From Orychophragmus violaceus (Eukaryota; Streptophyta; Magnoliopsida; Brassicales; Brassicaceae), in assembly GCA_030180135.1 (NCBI GenBank), contig CM058232.1, positions 93,360,630 through 93,424,629 of the forward strand: 64,000 nt of DNA, written 5' to 3'. Below, one piece after another: positions 21,001-32,491 of the stretch. Position numbers and translations under genes: made by a program. The notes beneath the pieces are model-generated. The model worked only from the letters and a program-made list of their open reading frames with translations. It was not told the DNA's origin and ran no database searches. Within the stretch, counting starts at the first letter, position 1. Every line of letters begins with the position of its first letter.

Positions 21001-21100
21001 TGAATTCACTGTGAATGGACAGAGGGTGAAACATTATTGGGCTAAGGCCGAGATTCCAGGAGGTCAGATTCTGGCTCTGGATGATGCACCCTCTACCTAG
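18003..21100 (+). pseudogene. pol: pol: RT, RNase H, integrase (Athila D), with stops
   Basis: RT begins in frame near 17990; NPNLQEVVKKEIMKLL, MCIDYRKLN, YCFLDGYSGFFQI and FMDD (about 18729) are present. A TAG at 18674-18676 interrupts RT where related elements have Gln. RNase H (CDASDYAVGAVLG, about 19170; HTDHSALKYL, about 19370) follows. A TAA at 19742-19744 lies in a motif-rich linker. Integrase resumes in the same frame: HCHGSDYAGH with CDACQ, then D in WGIDFMGP, D in VISDGGSHF and E in SGQVEVSN, and a C-terminus like that of element B, ending at TAG 21098-21100. Two stops plus the upstream frame change mean that the polyprotein cannot be made intact, though each catalytic domain keeps its key residues. 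Confidence 0.85.
19640..19724 (+). repeat. CGATCG-type motif sites in the RNase H-integrase linker
   Basis: CATCGATCGATGCC, CAACGGTCGATGC, CAACGATCGACAC and CAACGGTCGATGC occur in 85 bases, translated as SIDATLATVDAS and similar. They sit between domains, not in them. Confidence 0.75.
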
Positions 21101-21111
21101 ATCAGCTGAAG

Positions 21112-21159
21112 CGTCAAGCTATTGACGTTAAAAGAGCGCTGAGTGGGAGGCAACCCACT
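21112..21159 (+). other. paired post-integrase hairpins of Athila D
   Basis: CGTCAA (21112-21117) pairs with TTGACG (21122-21127) around GCTA. After AGCGCT, AGTGGG (21142-21147) pairs with CCCACT (21154-21159) around AGGCAA. It begins 11 bases after the integrase stop. Confidence 0.65.
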
Positions 21160-22438
21160 GTTTTCATTTTTGCATTTTAATTTTGGAGTTTTTGTAGGAT
21201 TTTACGTTTTGTTTCTGGTTTTGGTGAGTTTTTGTCTGCAGGTCTCGGCCAAAATCGCAGTGCGTCGATCGACACACCACTGTGTCGATCGTCACAACAC
21301 GATCGAAATCGCATTGCATCGATCGTTGCGGTCCTGAGCAACGATCGATCATACACGAAAATCGCCTAGCAACGGTCGATGCACCTAGTGCAACGGTCGA
21401 TGCCTGTGCGACAGAGGTAAAAATCCGACAGAACTCAACACATCCTTTAACAAATTTTTCTTTTTTTACCAATCCTTCGCTTGACACTACTGGGGACAGT
21501 GTGTCTTAAGTGTGGGGGAGGTGCTACTGACTCCTGTTTTCTATTTTCTTAAGAGTCAGTCTTTCAAAATTTGTTTTATTGAGTCAAAACCAGTTTAAGT
21601 AAGAAACAATGATTTTTTGAGAAGATTTACAGCACTTGCAGGAACTTAAGTAACCATTGGGATGAAGTTGCAGGATCAATCTCTGACTATTAGAAAACCC
21701 CATCACAGATCAACCTACTAAGGACACCCACATCACTTCAGGTATCAGAGGATCCTTTTACTGACTTCAAACTTAATACTGACTTAATTTTCTCACATAA
21801 GGGCTTGGTATACTTTGTGTCGGATTCCCTTGTTAGTTCTGACACAGCCTGTAAACCTGTCCTATTTAGTTCCCTTCTCCCCTTCCATAAAAAAAAAAAG
21901 ATAATAAACTGAGGATGAGTTAGTAACTCCGAAGTGGTCATGGGAGTGGTAGCTACAACTATGATATCCTGTGCATCCATGGAATGTGTCCGAAGTACAC
22001 CCCTTAACGGGAAAAGCACTGATAAAATAAAATAAAATGATACCCAATGGGAAAAATCAGAATGCTAAGGAAGGAAAAAGAGAAGAAAGGGACTAGAGAA
22101 AGATAGTATGGTGGTCTAGAGCTGATAAGGTAAGAGTCCATGTGCCTTTGATCGATACTCCTTAGGTGAGACCGCACTTAAATACTTGCAGAAGTCAGTA
22201 GGGAGAATTTGAATGCGTGAATGTGATTGTGGAGTTTACTAGGACAGTTACTAAGTGTGGGGGAAGTATATGTTGGTCTTGATGTCTTGTGATAGATTCT
22301 TTCAGTGGTTTACTAAGGGGAATCTGAGTGTTGTTGCATCTAGGATGAAAAGAGTTTATGAAGAGTTTTCAAACCTCTTCACCATGTTTTAGTTCTATGT
22401 TTTGCTTGAGGGCAAGCAAAGGCTAAGTGTGGGGGAGT
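21160..22438 (+). other. Athila D 3' noncoding region
   Basis: No gene. It holds six motif sites at 21263-21403, polypurine tracts AAGTGTGGGGGAG at 21509-21520 and 22253-22265, a hairpin at 22401-22420 (TTTGCTTG and CAAGCAAA) and the terminal tract at 22425-22437 next to the LTR. Confidence 0.75.
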
Positions 22439-23620
22439 TGATATATCATGGTTTTTACTAGTTTTAGACCATGATATAAGTATGTTTTAGAGTCCTTTTG
22501 TGTTCTTTTAGAGTCTATTACAGGTATAATCAGGTTTGGAGTAGAATTGGAGATATTGGAGTTTTTGGAGATTTTTGGTGTTTGGCCGAGAGCTTGAGCT
22601 CACTGTCCAGAAAACAGGATTGCATCGACCGACACACATTGTGAATCAGTCGACACACAAGCGAGATGGGCCAGACTCGGCGGTTTAATGAAGAATGAAG
22701 ATATTACACTTTGGCCCAGAAGTTTCCAGTATTTACAAAGAAGCCCCAGCCGAGATTTAGCCTATATAATTAGGATTTTAGTGTTTTATTTAGATACGCT
22801 TTTGATACGCTTACACATTCTATCATAATTAAGAGCAGAGAGTTTTTAGAGCTTTTTGGGGCTGATCTGATCATGTACTTCATCTTTATTTTGGAGAAGA
22901 TTTTGAACCCCTTTACTTATTTAATCTCTTTTATGATATCTAGTTATTCATTGATTATGTTTTCATTATCTATGTCTGAGTAGATTCATAGTTAGGTTTA
23001 AGGTTTCTCATTAAGGATTTCATGACTTGCTAGACTTGTTTAATTCAGTTAAGGATTCACATGAATAGAATGTTCTTCGATCTAAATTGTGTTTAATGCT
23101 AGTTCTAACCTGATCAATTAGAATCTAGATCTTAGGTTGCTAAATACGACACGAAAGTGTGGTTTAGAATCTGAACTATTTAGGTTGAGCAATTAAACTT
23201 CTCGCAAAGGAATTTTGTTTAGTTTAATTGTGAACATATCGAACTTGAAATTAATGCTGGTTTAATCTGTTAGTAATTGCAAAGGAATTTGGATTGCTGC
23301 ACTTAGACTTAGAGAATTCTCGCAACGACAGTTGGTTAATTCTATATCCGTGATTTGAGTTCTAGAACTGTGCTTAATTAGATCCTGAGAACGCCCTAGA
23401 CTTAGCGCCCTTAATTAACTGTTTCCACAACCGATAATCCTGCTACTTGTTTACTTTCTCGCACTGCTATTTAGTTTACTTCACATTCCTTTCTTCTTAG
23501 TTTAAATCTCTATAGTTCTTAATCTATCGAAATCAGAGTCTCTGTGGATTCGATACCCTATATACTACAATCACTTAACTGTGCACTTGCAGTAGAATAG
23601 GATTAAAACCTGACCTATCA
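22439..23620 (+). repeat. 3' LTR of Athila D
   Basis: 1182 bases, TGATATATCA...CCTATCA, followed by the TTAAC duplication. It lacks 33 bases present in the 5' LTR and has scattered single-base differences, so the insertion is not recent. Confidence 0.95.
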
Positions 23621-23625
23621 TTAAC

Positions 23626-24215
23626 CTTGATCATGTTGATTAGGATGTTTAGGATTTCTTGTCCATCATGTGTTCGATGAATTGCCAGTTTTAGATTTGA
23701 TAGGACTTTCACATTCTAGCACATGAAAATGGATGTTTAGAGTGATTGTTGGCTATATGGAACTTGTTTGAATGCTTGCTTGATCTTAATTCACAAATGA
23801 GAATTTGTTCTTGGATTAGGATTAGGGAAATATATTAGTGCTAAGAGATTAGACTAGTCAATTGATTGTGTTCCTTGCTAGGAGATTAGCTTCCTTGAAG
23901 TTTGAATTAGCATCCTTGATCATCCCGTGTCACTAAATCTGTTGACCTTTTCCTATAAGCCTTATCCTTTAATCTTGATTTTCTAGTGTGTTACTTGATT
24001 GCTTAATTCTCTCTTGTTTAGATTTGTTTGCTTTGTTATTCTTAATTGCACTTAGAATCTTTAGAATTATAACTTGAATTTGAATTGCTTGACTTTTAAG
24101 GTTTGGTGTATTCGTGATTGGTCATAATTCACTCCCAATTGGTTCGATACCTCTTACTACGCGATAAGTAAGAGGAATTGATACCTCTTAAAGGATTGTA
24201 AAATCCTAGTTATCA
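23626..24215 (+). repeat. 3' LTR of Athila B, right part
   Basis: It continues 12862-13763 after element D. It ends ...CTAGTTATCA, and LINE-derived sequence follows at once. Confidence 0.8.
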
Positions 24216-25018
24216 GGTAACAACTGGTGGTTGGAAGCAGCTAGAAGCCGGCACCCTATCATTGGTCTGCTCAAGTCTTGTCTTCCTTCGGTGGACATTG
24301 TTGATCATCTGGCAGTGGATGATCGATATTTATGGAAGATTGGTGACAAACCTCCTACTGAAAAGTACTTGACTTCTCAGGTATGACACTATTTAAATCC
24401 TCAGGAACCTATTGTAGACTGGTTTGATGCTGTTTGGTTTGCTAAGAGGGTTCCAAAGCATGCTTTTGTAACGTGGCTCGCGGCTCGGAATCGACTCACC
24501 ACAAGGGATCGTTTGCGGAATTGGGGTATTCCAGTTCTTGATGGCTGCGTTCTGTGCAGTGGTGGCGTGGAAACTCGACAACATTTGTTCTTTGATTGTG
24601 TATATAGTGCAGAGGTGTGGTCTTTTTTCTCCTCTAGGCTCCATGTATCACCTCCTATTCTCTTCGAGGATGGTCTTAGATGGTTCCCATTGATAATCGC
24701 AATCTGACGTTCATCCTCAGGCTTCAATTTACTCTCTGTGGAAGGAAAGAAACATTAGGATACATTCTTCAGTCTCTCGCTTGCCAATCTCCCTGATCAT
24801 GGAGATTAAGAGCTTAATCAAGTGCAAGCTTTTACCTCTTTCAAGGGCTCAACGTCTCTCTCTCTCGTATGTATCTTTGTTGCAATCATTGCTGAGTCTT
24901 TTTTAGCTTTCGTTTGTAATGAGGCTTCATGTTGCTGGTTTCCGCAGCTGTATCCTTGCCCCTGTGTTTGTATCAGGTGGCTCTTTATTAATATAAATCA
25001 ACCTTTAAAAAAAAAAAG
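24216..25018 (+). pseudogene. 3' end of a LINE (ORF2 C-terminus) with poly-A tail
   Basis: The translation contains the zinc-binding region that follows RT in plant L1 elements: WFDAVWFAKRVPKHAFVTWL near 24420 and CVLCSGGVETRQHLFFDC near 24548. Small frame breaks follow. The sequence ends with a T-rich 3' UTR and a run of A at about 25008-25018. The 5' part lies beyond Athila B, outside the window, so B interrupted it. Confidence 0.75.
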
Positions 25019-28000
25019 CTATCATAGAAACTGGTTTTTGTCAATTGATGCTCCAGATAACGTTCAGTTTTCCTATCACAACATTAATCTTTATAATTAT
25101 AAGTCACTAACAAAAACGCAGGTAACTGCATATCTTTCCTTCTGACACGTGAACAAATCTGACGTGTCCTTCTCACCTTTTTTACGATTTTTGTTTCTCA
25201 TTTCTTATTTCCACTTTTCCCAAAAACTGAACTTTATGTTGTGGTATTATTATTTAAAAAATAATAATTCAAAAGCAGTTTCTTCCATCACTCTAACCCA
25301 CAACGTCATTCAACTTCATATCTCATTCAACAGTTTATTCTTCGGTTACTCATGGTACTATAAATTCATCAGTTTTTTTCTTCGATTATTTGGTTCTTTC
25401 GATCTCAGTTGATCATTTGCTCAGGAATCGTGTTGGGTTTCGTTTCTCTTTCATCTTGATTTTCACGACTGTTTTTTTATTCACTACAATCGAGTAAGTT
25501 TTCATAATTTTTTTTTGCAGGTGCCAGCTCTTGAGCACAATGGAAAAGTCAGAGTCTGGGTAAATATCTAAATGACATTTTTGAGGGGGCTTCTCTTTTC
25601 CCTGAGGTCAGAGTAAGACCATACCGAGTTTTGTTCCCCTTCCTTATACTCTGATTCAAATTCATTACCCTCTCATGTTTATCTATCTTTAGGATCAAAC
25701 AAAAAGAGAGTATGTCGACAAGTTGTTGAAATACACTGATACATTCATTAAAACTATGTATGTGTCACTCAAAGGAGATGTTTTTTAAGAAACCAGTGAG
25801 ACTGAACTCTTCAAATTTTCAGCCTTTTTTGTATAGATACAAATGGAGATTTTAGTATTATGATCTGAAGGTATTTGCAGGTTTTAATGAAGATCTCTTC
25901 AAGGAAATTACCCTGCTTTTGACATTGGATGACTTTAGGTTCTCACAACTTTTACCCTTACAACATTTTTCTCGCCATGGATGTGAAATATATATTATTG
26001 AGATTATTTACCAAAAGAAATGGCGGTGTTGATTGATTAAATGAAAATGGCAGTTTACCTGCAATCATCTTTGATTTTTTATATGTTTCTTCATTGTATT
26101 GTGCTTTATGTTGAGGCCAAAAATTGAATAGTGCTTTCTCGCAGAAAACTGCACTGGTGCTTAATGCCTCACTGAGATTCTGTTACACCTTGGACTTGAA
26201 TAAGTAGCAAGAAACAAAAAAAAATGAGGCAGAAGATCAGAAGTCACAGTCATGCTCTTTTGGTATGTCTATTTGACGGCTGGTGAATCATGGTCGTAGT
26301 GTGACATGGGGCCTTTTTACTGATTAATGAATGCTGTTTTATCTTCTTTGTTAGGCTGCAAATTGTTTCATGGACCTGTGGCGTGAGCAAGGTAATTTTG
26401 TCAAACTGTATGCATTTGTGTTGTGCATAAAATCTGGTGATTTTGAAATCTGACCTGAACAACTTGTGTTGATGTCAAAGGGTCACAACATTGGTTCTCT
26501 ATAGCAGTATGGAGAGGTAAGTTCTTTGGTCTCTTTGGTGGCTTTTCTATCTTTTTGGCTTGCACTCTTTATTAAACTATATCTTGATAATTCGGATTTA
26601 GAGTAAGATTGAAGTATGCAGTTTAATAAAACATCCATTGTAAATTCGAAATAATGTATTAATGTCACGCCGACGTCAATGCTTTATACCACTATTCGTC
26701 CACAACAACAACCGTCGACAATACACCAACCTTAATCTCATCATCTGTTGCTGAGTGAGGTCATCCTGTAAGTGATGTTTTACAGAAGCTAAATCAAGTA
26801 AGCTTGGTGTACCTTGGAGGTAAATTACATGCTGCATCTGTTTGTTTGAATTGTGGATAAAATAACATAAAAGTGTGTGGTTTATGAATTACTGTTGAGT
26901 ACACATACATGATGAGGACGACTATATGTCTAACATGTATGCCTTCAGGAGATGCTTCTGTAAAAATGAGCAGATTTATTCCTTACGGATAAAGGAAACC
27001 CACGCACTATTAATGAGACAGAAGCCAACACTAGCAACAAATCTCAAGGATAAAAGTTCACATAAAAAAACTTTAGGGAAACAGAGGAGAGGAGGCTTAG
27101 GGTTTTCCAATGTAATACCCTAACAAGGACTAAATCCTTAGGTTGTCTAATAAGGACTGGATAAGATGCTTCTACGAAGGTATTTTTGTAGATAATAAGA
27201 AGTAAAAAAACTTGAACAAATCCCTTCATCTTTTGATTTGCAACATATTGTTTTTCCCTTGCGTTAGACTCTTATTTGTACTCTGATCATTTGAAGTGTT
27301 TTCCTTACACTGCCACCATTACCAGGTCGCCAGAGTGCATACACTCTAAGATTTACCACGAACAATGTTGGGCAAAATTCAGGTTTGTAATTTTATTGGC
27401 TTATCTAAATTTAATACTTGATCGAGGACTAAACAAGTGATACTTTTAAATCCATTTGCAAATTAAGAAGATCAAAGTGCCGGCAAATGATAGCTATATA
27501 TCAACGAGGTAATGAGGTATTCATCTTTTCCATTCTCATCAATTTGTTAATGTGATTTCTTTCATATGAATAACTGAGTCGTATATGTGTTTTATCCAGG
27601 TTGAAACCAGAACTCGAAAATAGTATATTCAGATTGAAGCTTGAATGAACCGAAATGCCGTTCACTCTTCTACACAAAGTCAGTACAAGGAAGACACAAA
27701 GGAAAAGGTTAGCAAACGGAATGAGACAGGAAAAGAAATGGCTCAAGAAAAAGGATCTTCTCCTTCTCGATACGAGCTGCTCCTTTTCTTTTTTTTCTTT
27801 CTTAGAGCTAAGCTAACTTCCTAAAAAAAATTCTTTTTCCGCTGATTCCCCACGTTCACATTTATTTTGTTACACTTTCTTAGCTTATCTCAAATTTATT
27901 TAATTATTATACTTTATTTTTTCCTAAATAATATTTAGTTAATTTATGTAGTAAGTTTAACCCACAAATTTTTTTTTAAACAAAACGCATGGGCCAGTAT

Positions 28001-28300
28001 TTTATATAAACCACTTGTTGGAAACCCTAAACACATGGGCCATCATTGTTTGTTGGAATTGTAAAATTAATATCAGCGTCACATGTATAATCAATATGTG
28101 AGGTTCATTATTTAAAAGAGTCACAATTTATGTAATTATTTGATAAAGAATAAAAGATTATATGACATATATGATATAGAAATTTAAGTATGAACACATT
28201 CAATAATTTATAATTTGAGGAAGGGTTGAATTAGAAATTATTTATGTATAAATAAAGGTTTATGATGCCTAAGACAACCCTAGTTATACATGAAAAAAAA
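25019..28300 (+). other. AT-rich non-TE stretch with possible host-gene exon remnants
   Basis: Possible gene structure on the plus strand: a TATA-like CTATAAATTC near 25360, a leader intron ending TTTTTTTGCAG at 25520, and an ATG at 25540. Short exon-like blocks bounded by AG and GT include 26355-26391 (translating AANCFMDLWREQ) and a pair, about 27463-27508 and 27600-27648, that join in frame to end KLKPELENSIFRLKLE-like and stop at 27646-27648. The blocks do not join into one long frame in my hands, and I do not recognise the protein. From 27800 to 28300 I see only AT-rich DNA. Confidence 0.3.
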
Positions 28301-28316
28301 TATATGCATCCTATCT
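28301..28316. repeat. LINE target-site duplication, left copy
   Basis: TATATGCATCCTATCT, identical to 35294-35309; the base before each copy differs, which fixes the boundary. Confidence 0.95.
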
Positions 28317-28357
28317 TTTTTTTTTTTTTTTTTTTTTTGTCTTCAGCCCAACTAGAT

Positions 28358-31300
28358 CTAAGCCAAGTTTAATCCGCTATCAGGAGGTCCCCGAAGAGAT
28401 CCATCAGTCGGGATAGTCTGGCTTATGTGGGAAAATAAAATACCACGAGCACGAGCTTCTTTAGCCAAAGAGTCTGCTCGGGTGTTTAGACTTCGTGGAA
28501 TATGGCGAATGTCAAAAAAATGAAAACGATGTTGTAAAAGTCCTAGAGCTTCCAATTCTGAAGCAAAGCTTGGCCAATCTCCAGGGTCTTTAATCATATC
28601 CACCAGAGTTGAACAATCCGTTTCAAACTGGATCCTTAAGGAGCGACATTGTAGTAGACTAGAAGCCGCCCAAATAAGGCCGTCCATCTCTGCATGAAGG
28701 GCCGAAAGGCTCTGACGACAGCCTTGGAGACCGAAATACTCACGACCCAGACAATCCTTATAGCACCACCCCAAACCACTTACAGTGCCATGATCGATCC
28801 AAGAGGCATCAATTTGACAAGTAAGGGTACGAGTGTCCATAAGGGGTTCGTTGAGTTCTTCTAAATCAAGAATTTCCCCTTGATGTTCTTCTTCTTCGTT
28901 TACTTCCTTCTCATTAACCGCCAATCTCCAACTTTCCGCTTCCAGTGAAGCCAATTGTAATGTAGTCCTCGGGTCGATATTATTTCCATTGAATACTTTG
29001 TCGTTTCGCGCTTTCCATATGAACCAAAGTATCCAAGGAAATATAGACTGTTGAATCTCTGAGAGACCCAACTCTTTAGTTCTCCAGAAAAGGAAATCCA
29101 TATTTCTGTAAAGAGATGAACTTGGAAAATTCTCCGGAATGGACGGAAAGTCCGATAAAGCCCAAACTTGTAAAGCTGGGGGGCACTCAAAGAGTACATG
29201 ATTTATAGATTCTTCTGTGCTACCACATCTAGGACATGTCCCATCAGTGGCCAGATGCCTATAAGTAAGTCTTTCACAGGTAGCCATGCAACCAGATAAC
29301 GCCTGCCATAAGAAATGTTTCAGTTTTGGGGCTGTCCTAATCTTCCATACATGTCCTATCAAAGCAGTAATGCTCGGCTCAGTAGCAGATACAACACCCA
29401 AACTCATCTTATGGTTACGAGATAGCTCAAAACCTGATTTGACAGTGTAAACACCATTCTTCGTATGGTTCCAAACATACCCATCATGGGTAGATCCTCG
29501 GCTAGGTCTCAGACCTAAAATAAGAGGAATATCTTCTGGGTGAAAATAATCATGTAGGAGAGGAAGGTTCCACTCTTTAGTTTCTGGAAGAATAAGAGAA
29601 TGGACCCTCATTTGAGGAAGAGGCCCCTGAAGGCGGGGAGCAGGTCTCGGTGGTCTAGCGGTCTGATCAGGAATCCACTGATCATTCCAAACATCAGTAT
29701 TCTGTCCCGAACCAATAGTCCTCCTCAGACCCATCTTAAGCAGAGGTTTTGCAGCAAGCAAACTCCGCCAACCATAAGAAGGGTTGTAAACCCGTCGATC
29801 CTCCAAAGGACATGATCGATTAAAATATCGACCCCTTAGAACCCGAGCTATAAGGGAAGAGGGGAATTGGACTAGCCGCCATAATTGTTTAGCTAGAAGG
29901 GCTATATTTTGGTCATGAAAATCGCGGAAGCCTAGTCCTCCCAAATCATGAGGCATACACAATTTGTCCCAAGCGATCCAGTGAATACCACCACTCTTTT
30001 GGCTAGAGCTCCACCAATACCTTGAAACAGAACTTCTGAGTTTATCAGTCAATCCTTGAGGAAGAAGGAAACAAGACATGACATAGGTCGGAGCAGCTTG
30101 TGCAACAGATTTGATTTGGACTTCCTTTCCGCCTTTAGAAAGAAGGCAAGCAGACCAAGTAGATGTTCGACTATTAAGCCCATCCTGTACAAAGGAAAAG
30201 ACTTTCATCTTAGATCCACTTATAAGTTCTGGGAGACCCAGGTACAGTCCCATGCCGCCCTCCGTTGAGATACCGAGACAAATCTTTATCTTTCTTTTCC
30301 TCTCAGACTCCACCTTGTTACCAAACATAATGGAAGATTTCGATGCATTGAGTAGTTGTCCTGAGGCTTTTCCATAAGTATCAATAATCTTCAAGATCTC
30401 CAAACATTGAGAAATTTCTGCTTTACAGAAAAATAAACTGTCGTCTGCAAATAGAAGGTGCGAGATTCTTGGGCTCGCTCTTGCAATTCTAAGCCCCAAG
30501 ATCCGTTTTTCCTCCTCTGCTCCCTTTAGTAAAGAAATCAAAGCTTCAGTACAAATGATGAACAAAAAGGGGGAGATAGGGTCTCCTTGTCTTAGACCCC
30601 TCGTTGGGATAATCTTGCCTTTTGGTTCACCATTAATTAGTACCTGGTAGGAAACCGATGTCACACAGGACATAACGAGATCCACCCATTTCTCGTCAAA
30701 ACCCATCTTAAGCATCAACAACTCAAGGAATTTCCATTCCACTCTATCATAGGCTTTACTCATGTCCGTCTTAATTGCCATGAACTCTTTTCGGCATCTA
30801 GGGTTGGACCGTAAAGCATGGAAATTTTCTTGTGCCAACAAGATATTGTCTGTAATAAGTCTCTTGGCCATAAAAGCCGATTGGGTCTCTGAAATGAGAG
30901 GAGGAAGAGCAGATTTCAGACGCTTACACATAAGCTTTGATATGATTTTATAGCAGACATTACACAGACTAATAGGCCGAAATTCTGACATCTCCCTTGG
31001 TCTTTCTTTCTTGGGGATGAGGCAGATATTAGTCTGGTTTAGTCTGGGGTCGAATTTTCCGGTTTCAAAGAACTCCAAAACCAGTTTAATGATATCAGCT
31101 TTTAGGAGATACCAAAACTTCTGATAAAATCTACTAGTCATTCCATCAGGTCCCGGGGCTTTATCAGGATTTATGTCAAAAAGAGCTTTTCTTATCTCCG
31201 CTTCCGACGGTTTCCTCACAAGCAGACGATTTGTTGACTCCGGGATCGACGGGGATATATAACGAAGGGATTCTTCAAAATCCGTAGGGGATGACGTAGA

Positions 31301-32491
31301 GAAAAGGTTTTGGAAATAGTGAGATGACACTCTTTCTATCCCATAAGCACTTTCAACTAGGTTCCCATTATGGTCTTTAAGACTCACAATCCGGTTTCTA
31401 GCACGCCTATGCTTTGTCAGACCATGGTGGAATTTCGTATTTCTGTCTCCATCTTTGTGTTTCATATTTCTACTCTTTTGTTGCCAAAATAGATCCTCCT
31501 CTCGAAAAGCCTCGATTAGTCTTCTCCTGAGAACTTCGAGATCTTCTAACGGGATATTATCATCCTCTTGAGCAGCATCAATCTGATTTTTTAGATCATC
31601 GATGAGCTTTGCCGAATTTGTGAAATTATTTTTCTTCCAATTTGCTATGCTGCTCCGACAAGCTGCAACTTTCTGATGAAAGTCCCTAATTGGAACCTCA
31701 TCAAAACGGCCCCAACCGAAAGTTACCGAATCTTTGAAGCCTGGCTTTCCGATCCATCTTTTATCAAAACGAAAGCTCTTTTTCGATCTCTGGTTATTCG
31801 ATCGAATTTTGGATAGCACCGGTCTATGGTCAGAACCCCATAACTTTAGATATTCTGTCGTCGTGAAAGAAAAGAGAGATAGCCAATCCTTATTAGCAGT
31901 AGCCCTATCCAGTCTACACTTAACTTTGCCGGAACGTCGTTTTCCCACCCACGAGAAGGAATTTCCTTTATATGGTAGTTCAAGCATCCCACAATTATTC
32001 AACATAGTTCGGAACGGGATGAAAGTATTCTCTGCCCTTTTACGACCTCCACTTTTTTCATGGTTTCCTGTTATTTCGTTAAAATCCCCTGTCATAAACC
32101 AAGCTTGGTGACGGTTAAGGCTTATCCTAGTTAAGCGCTCCCAAACTTGTTCCCGATATTTTATGGTGGGTTCTCCATAAACGAATGTCATAAAGATCTT
32201 ATGTCCTTCAAATGAGGATTCAATATCGATAATATGATTATCCGCATACAAGATGGAGACCGAAGGTTCATCCATATAAAAGAGTGCTAGACCACCGCTT
32301 AGACCTCTCGGTTCAACGGTACAAACATGGTCAAATCCAAAATACACTTGCATATCTTGCACAAAATCCCGACTGTTTTTAGTCTCCGACAAAAATAGAA
32401 AATTAGGTAGATAACATTTAAAAAGTTCTTCAAGATGCTCCTTTGTCAAGGGAGCTCCCGCCCCTTGACAATTCCACGCGACAATATTCAT
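28358..32491 (-). CDS. LINE ORF2: endonuclease, reverse transcriptase, zinc region, RNase H
   Basis: 1377 residues. The N-terminal APE-type endonuclease shows NIVAWNCQGAG (residues 2-12), LSETK, TGDFNEI and SDHRPVL. RT shows DKAPGPDGM, RPISLCNVCYK, RQGDPISPFLF and catalytic FADD near residue 681. A CPRCG...H...C zinc region lies near 1090. A C-terminal RNase H (DASW near 1225, then LHAEMDGL and FETDCSTL) is typical of plant L1 elements. The protein nicks target DNA and copies LINE RNA into it. Its ATG overlaps the ORF1 stop in ATGA, so translation is probably by termination-reinitiation. Confidence 0.95.
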   Translation of the reverse strand: MNIVAWNCQGAGAPLTKEHLEELFKCYLPNFLFLSETKNSRDFVQDMQVYFGFDHVCTVEPRGLSGGLALFYMDEPSVSILYADNHIIDIESSFEGHKIFMTFVYGEPTIKYREQVWERLTRISLNRHQAWFMTGDFNEITGNHEKSGGRKRAENTFIPFRTMLNNCGMLELPYKGNSFSWVGKRRSGKVKCRLDRATANKDWLSLFSFTTTEYLKLWGSDHRPVLSKIRSNNQRSKKSFRFDKRWIGKPGFKDSVTFGWGRFDEVPIRDFHQKVAACRSSIANWKKNNFTNSAKLIDDLKNQIDAAQEDDNIPLEDLEVLRRRLIEAFREEDLFWQQKSRNMKHKDGDRNTKFHHGLTKHRRARNRIVSLKDHNGNLVESAYGIERVSSHYFQNLFSTSSPTDFEESLRYISPSIPESTNRLLVRKPSEAEIRKALFDINPDKAPGPDGMTSRFYQKFWYLLKADIIKLVLEFFETGKFDPRLNQTNICLIPKKERPREMSEFRPISLCNVCYKIISKLMCKRLKSALPPLISETQSAFMAKRLITDNILLAQENFHALRSNPRCRKEFMAIKTDMSKAYDRVEWKFLELLMLKMGFDEKWVDLVMSCVTSVSYQVLINGEPKGKIIPTRGLRQGDPISPFLFIICTEALISLLKGAEEEKRILGLRIARASPRISHLLFADDSLFFCKAEISQCLEILKIIDTYGKASGQLLNASKSSIMFGNKVESERKRKIKICLGISTEGGMGLYLGLPELISGSKMKVFSFVQDGLNSRTSTWSACLLSKGGKEVQIKSVAQAAPTYVMSCFLLPQGLTDKLRSSVSRYWWSSSQKSGGIHWIAWDKLCMPHDLGGLGFRDFHDQNIALLAKQLWRLVQFPSSLIARVLRGRYFNRSCPLEDRRVYNPSYGWRSLLAAKPLLKMGLRRTIGSGQNTDVWNDQWIPDQTARPPRPAPRLQGPLPQMRVHSLILPETKEWNLPLLHDYFHPEDIPLILGLRPSRGSTHDGYVWNHTKNGVYTVKSGFELSRNHKMSLGVVSATEPSITALIGHVWKIRTAPKLKHFLWQALSGCMATCERLTYRHLATDGTCPRCGSTEESINHVLFECPPALQVWALSDFPSIPENFPSSSLYRNMDFLFWRTKELGLSEIQQSIFPWILWFIWKARNDKVFNGNNIDPRTTLQLASLEAESWRLAVNEKEVNEEEEHQGEILDLEELNEPLMDTRTLTCQIDASWIDHGTVSGLGWCYKDCLGREYFGLQGCRQSLSALHAEMDGLIWAASSLLQCRSLRIQFETDCSTLVDMIKDPGDWPSFASELEALGLLQHRFHFFDIRHIPRSLNTRADSLAKEARARGILFSHISQTIPTDGSLRGPPDSGLNLA

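Larger units (their letters stand above)
13764..23620 (+). mobile_element. complete Athila-lineage element D, gag-pol without envelope-position gene
   Basis: LTRs at 13764-14981 and 22439-23620 are flanked by the 5-bp duplication TTAAC (13759-13763 and 23621-23625). The element contains a tRNA-Asp primer site, gag, protease, RT, RNase H and integrase, post-integrase hairpins, three polypurine tracts and the terminal tract. No ORF of the Athila ORF-1 family lies between integrase and the 3' LTR. Several stops and one frame change make pol defective as it stands. Confidence 0.95.
8040..24215 (+). mobile_element. Athila-lineage Ty3/gypsy element B, 5' part outside window, split by elements A and D
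   Basis: The Athila integrase C-terminus, a 3' noncoding zone with polypurine tracts, an envelope-position ORF and a TGATA...TATCA LTR occur in order. Element A interrupts its integrase at 8040 and element D (13764-23620) interrupts its 3' LTR. B ends at 24215, where LINE sequence follows, so B inserted into a LINE. Confidence 0.85.
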
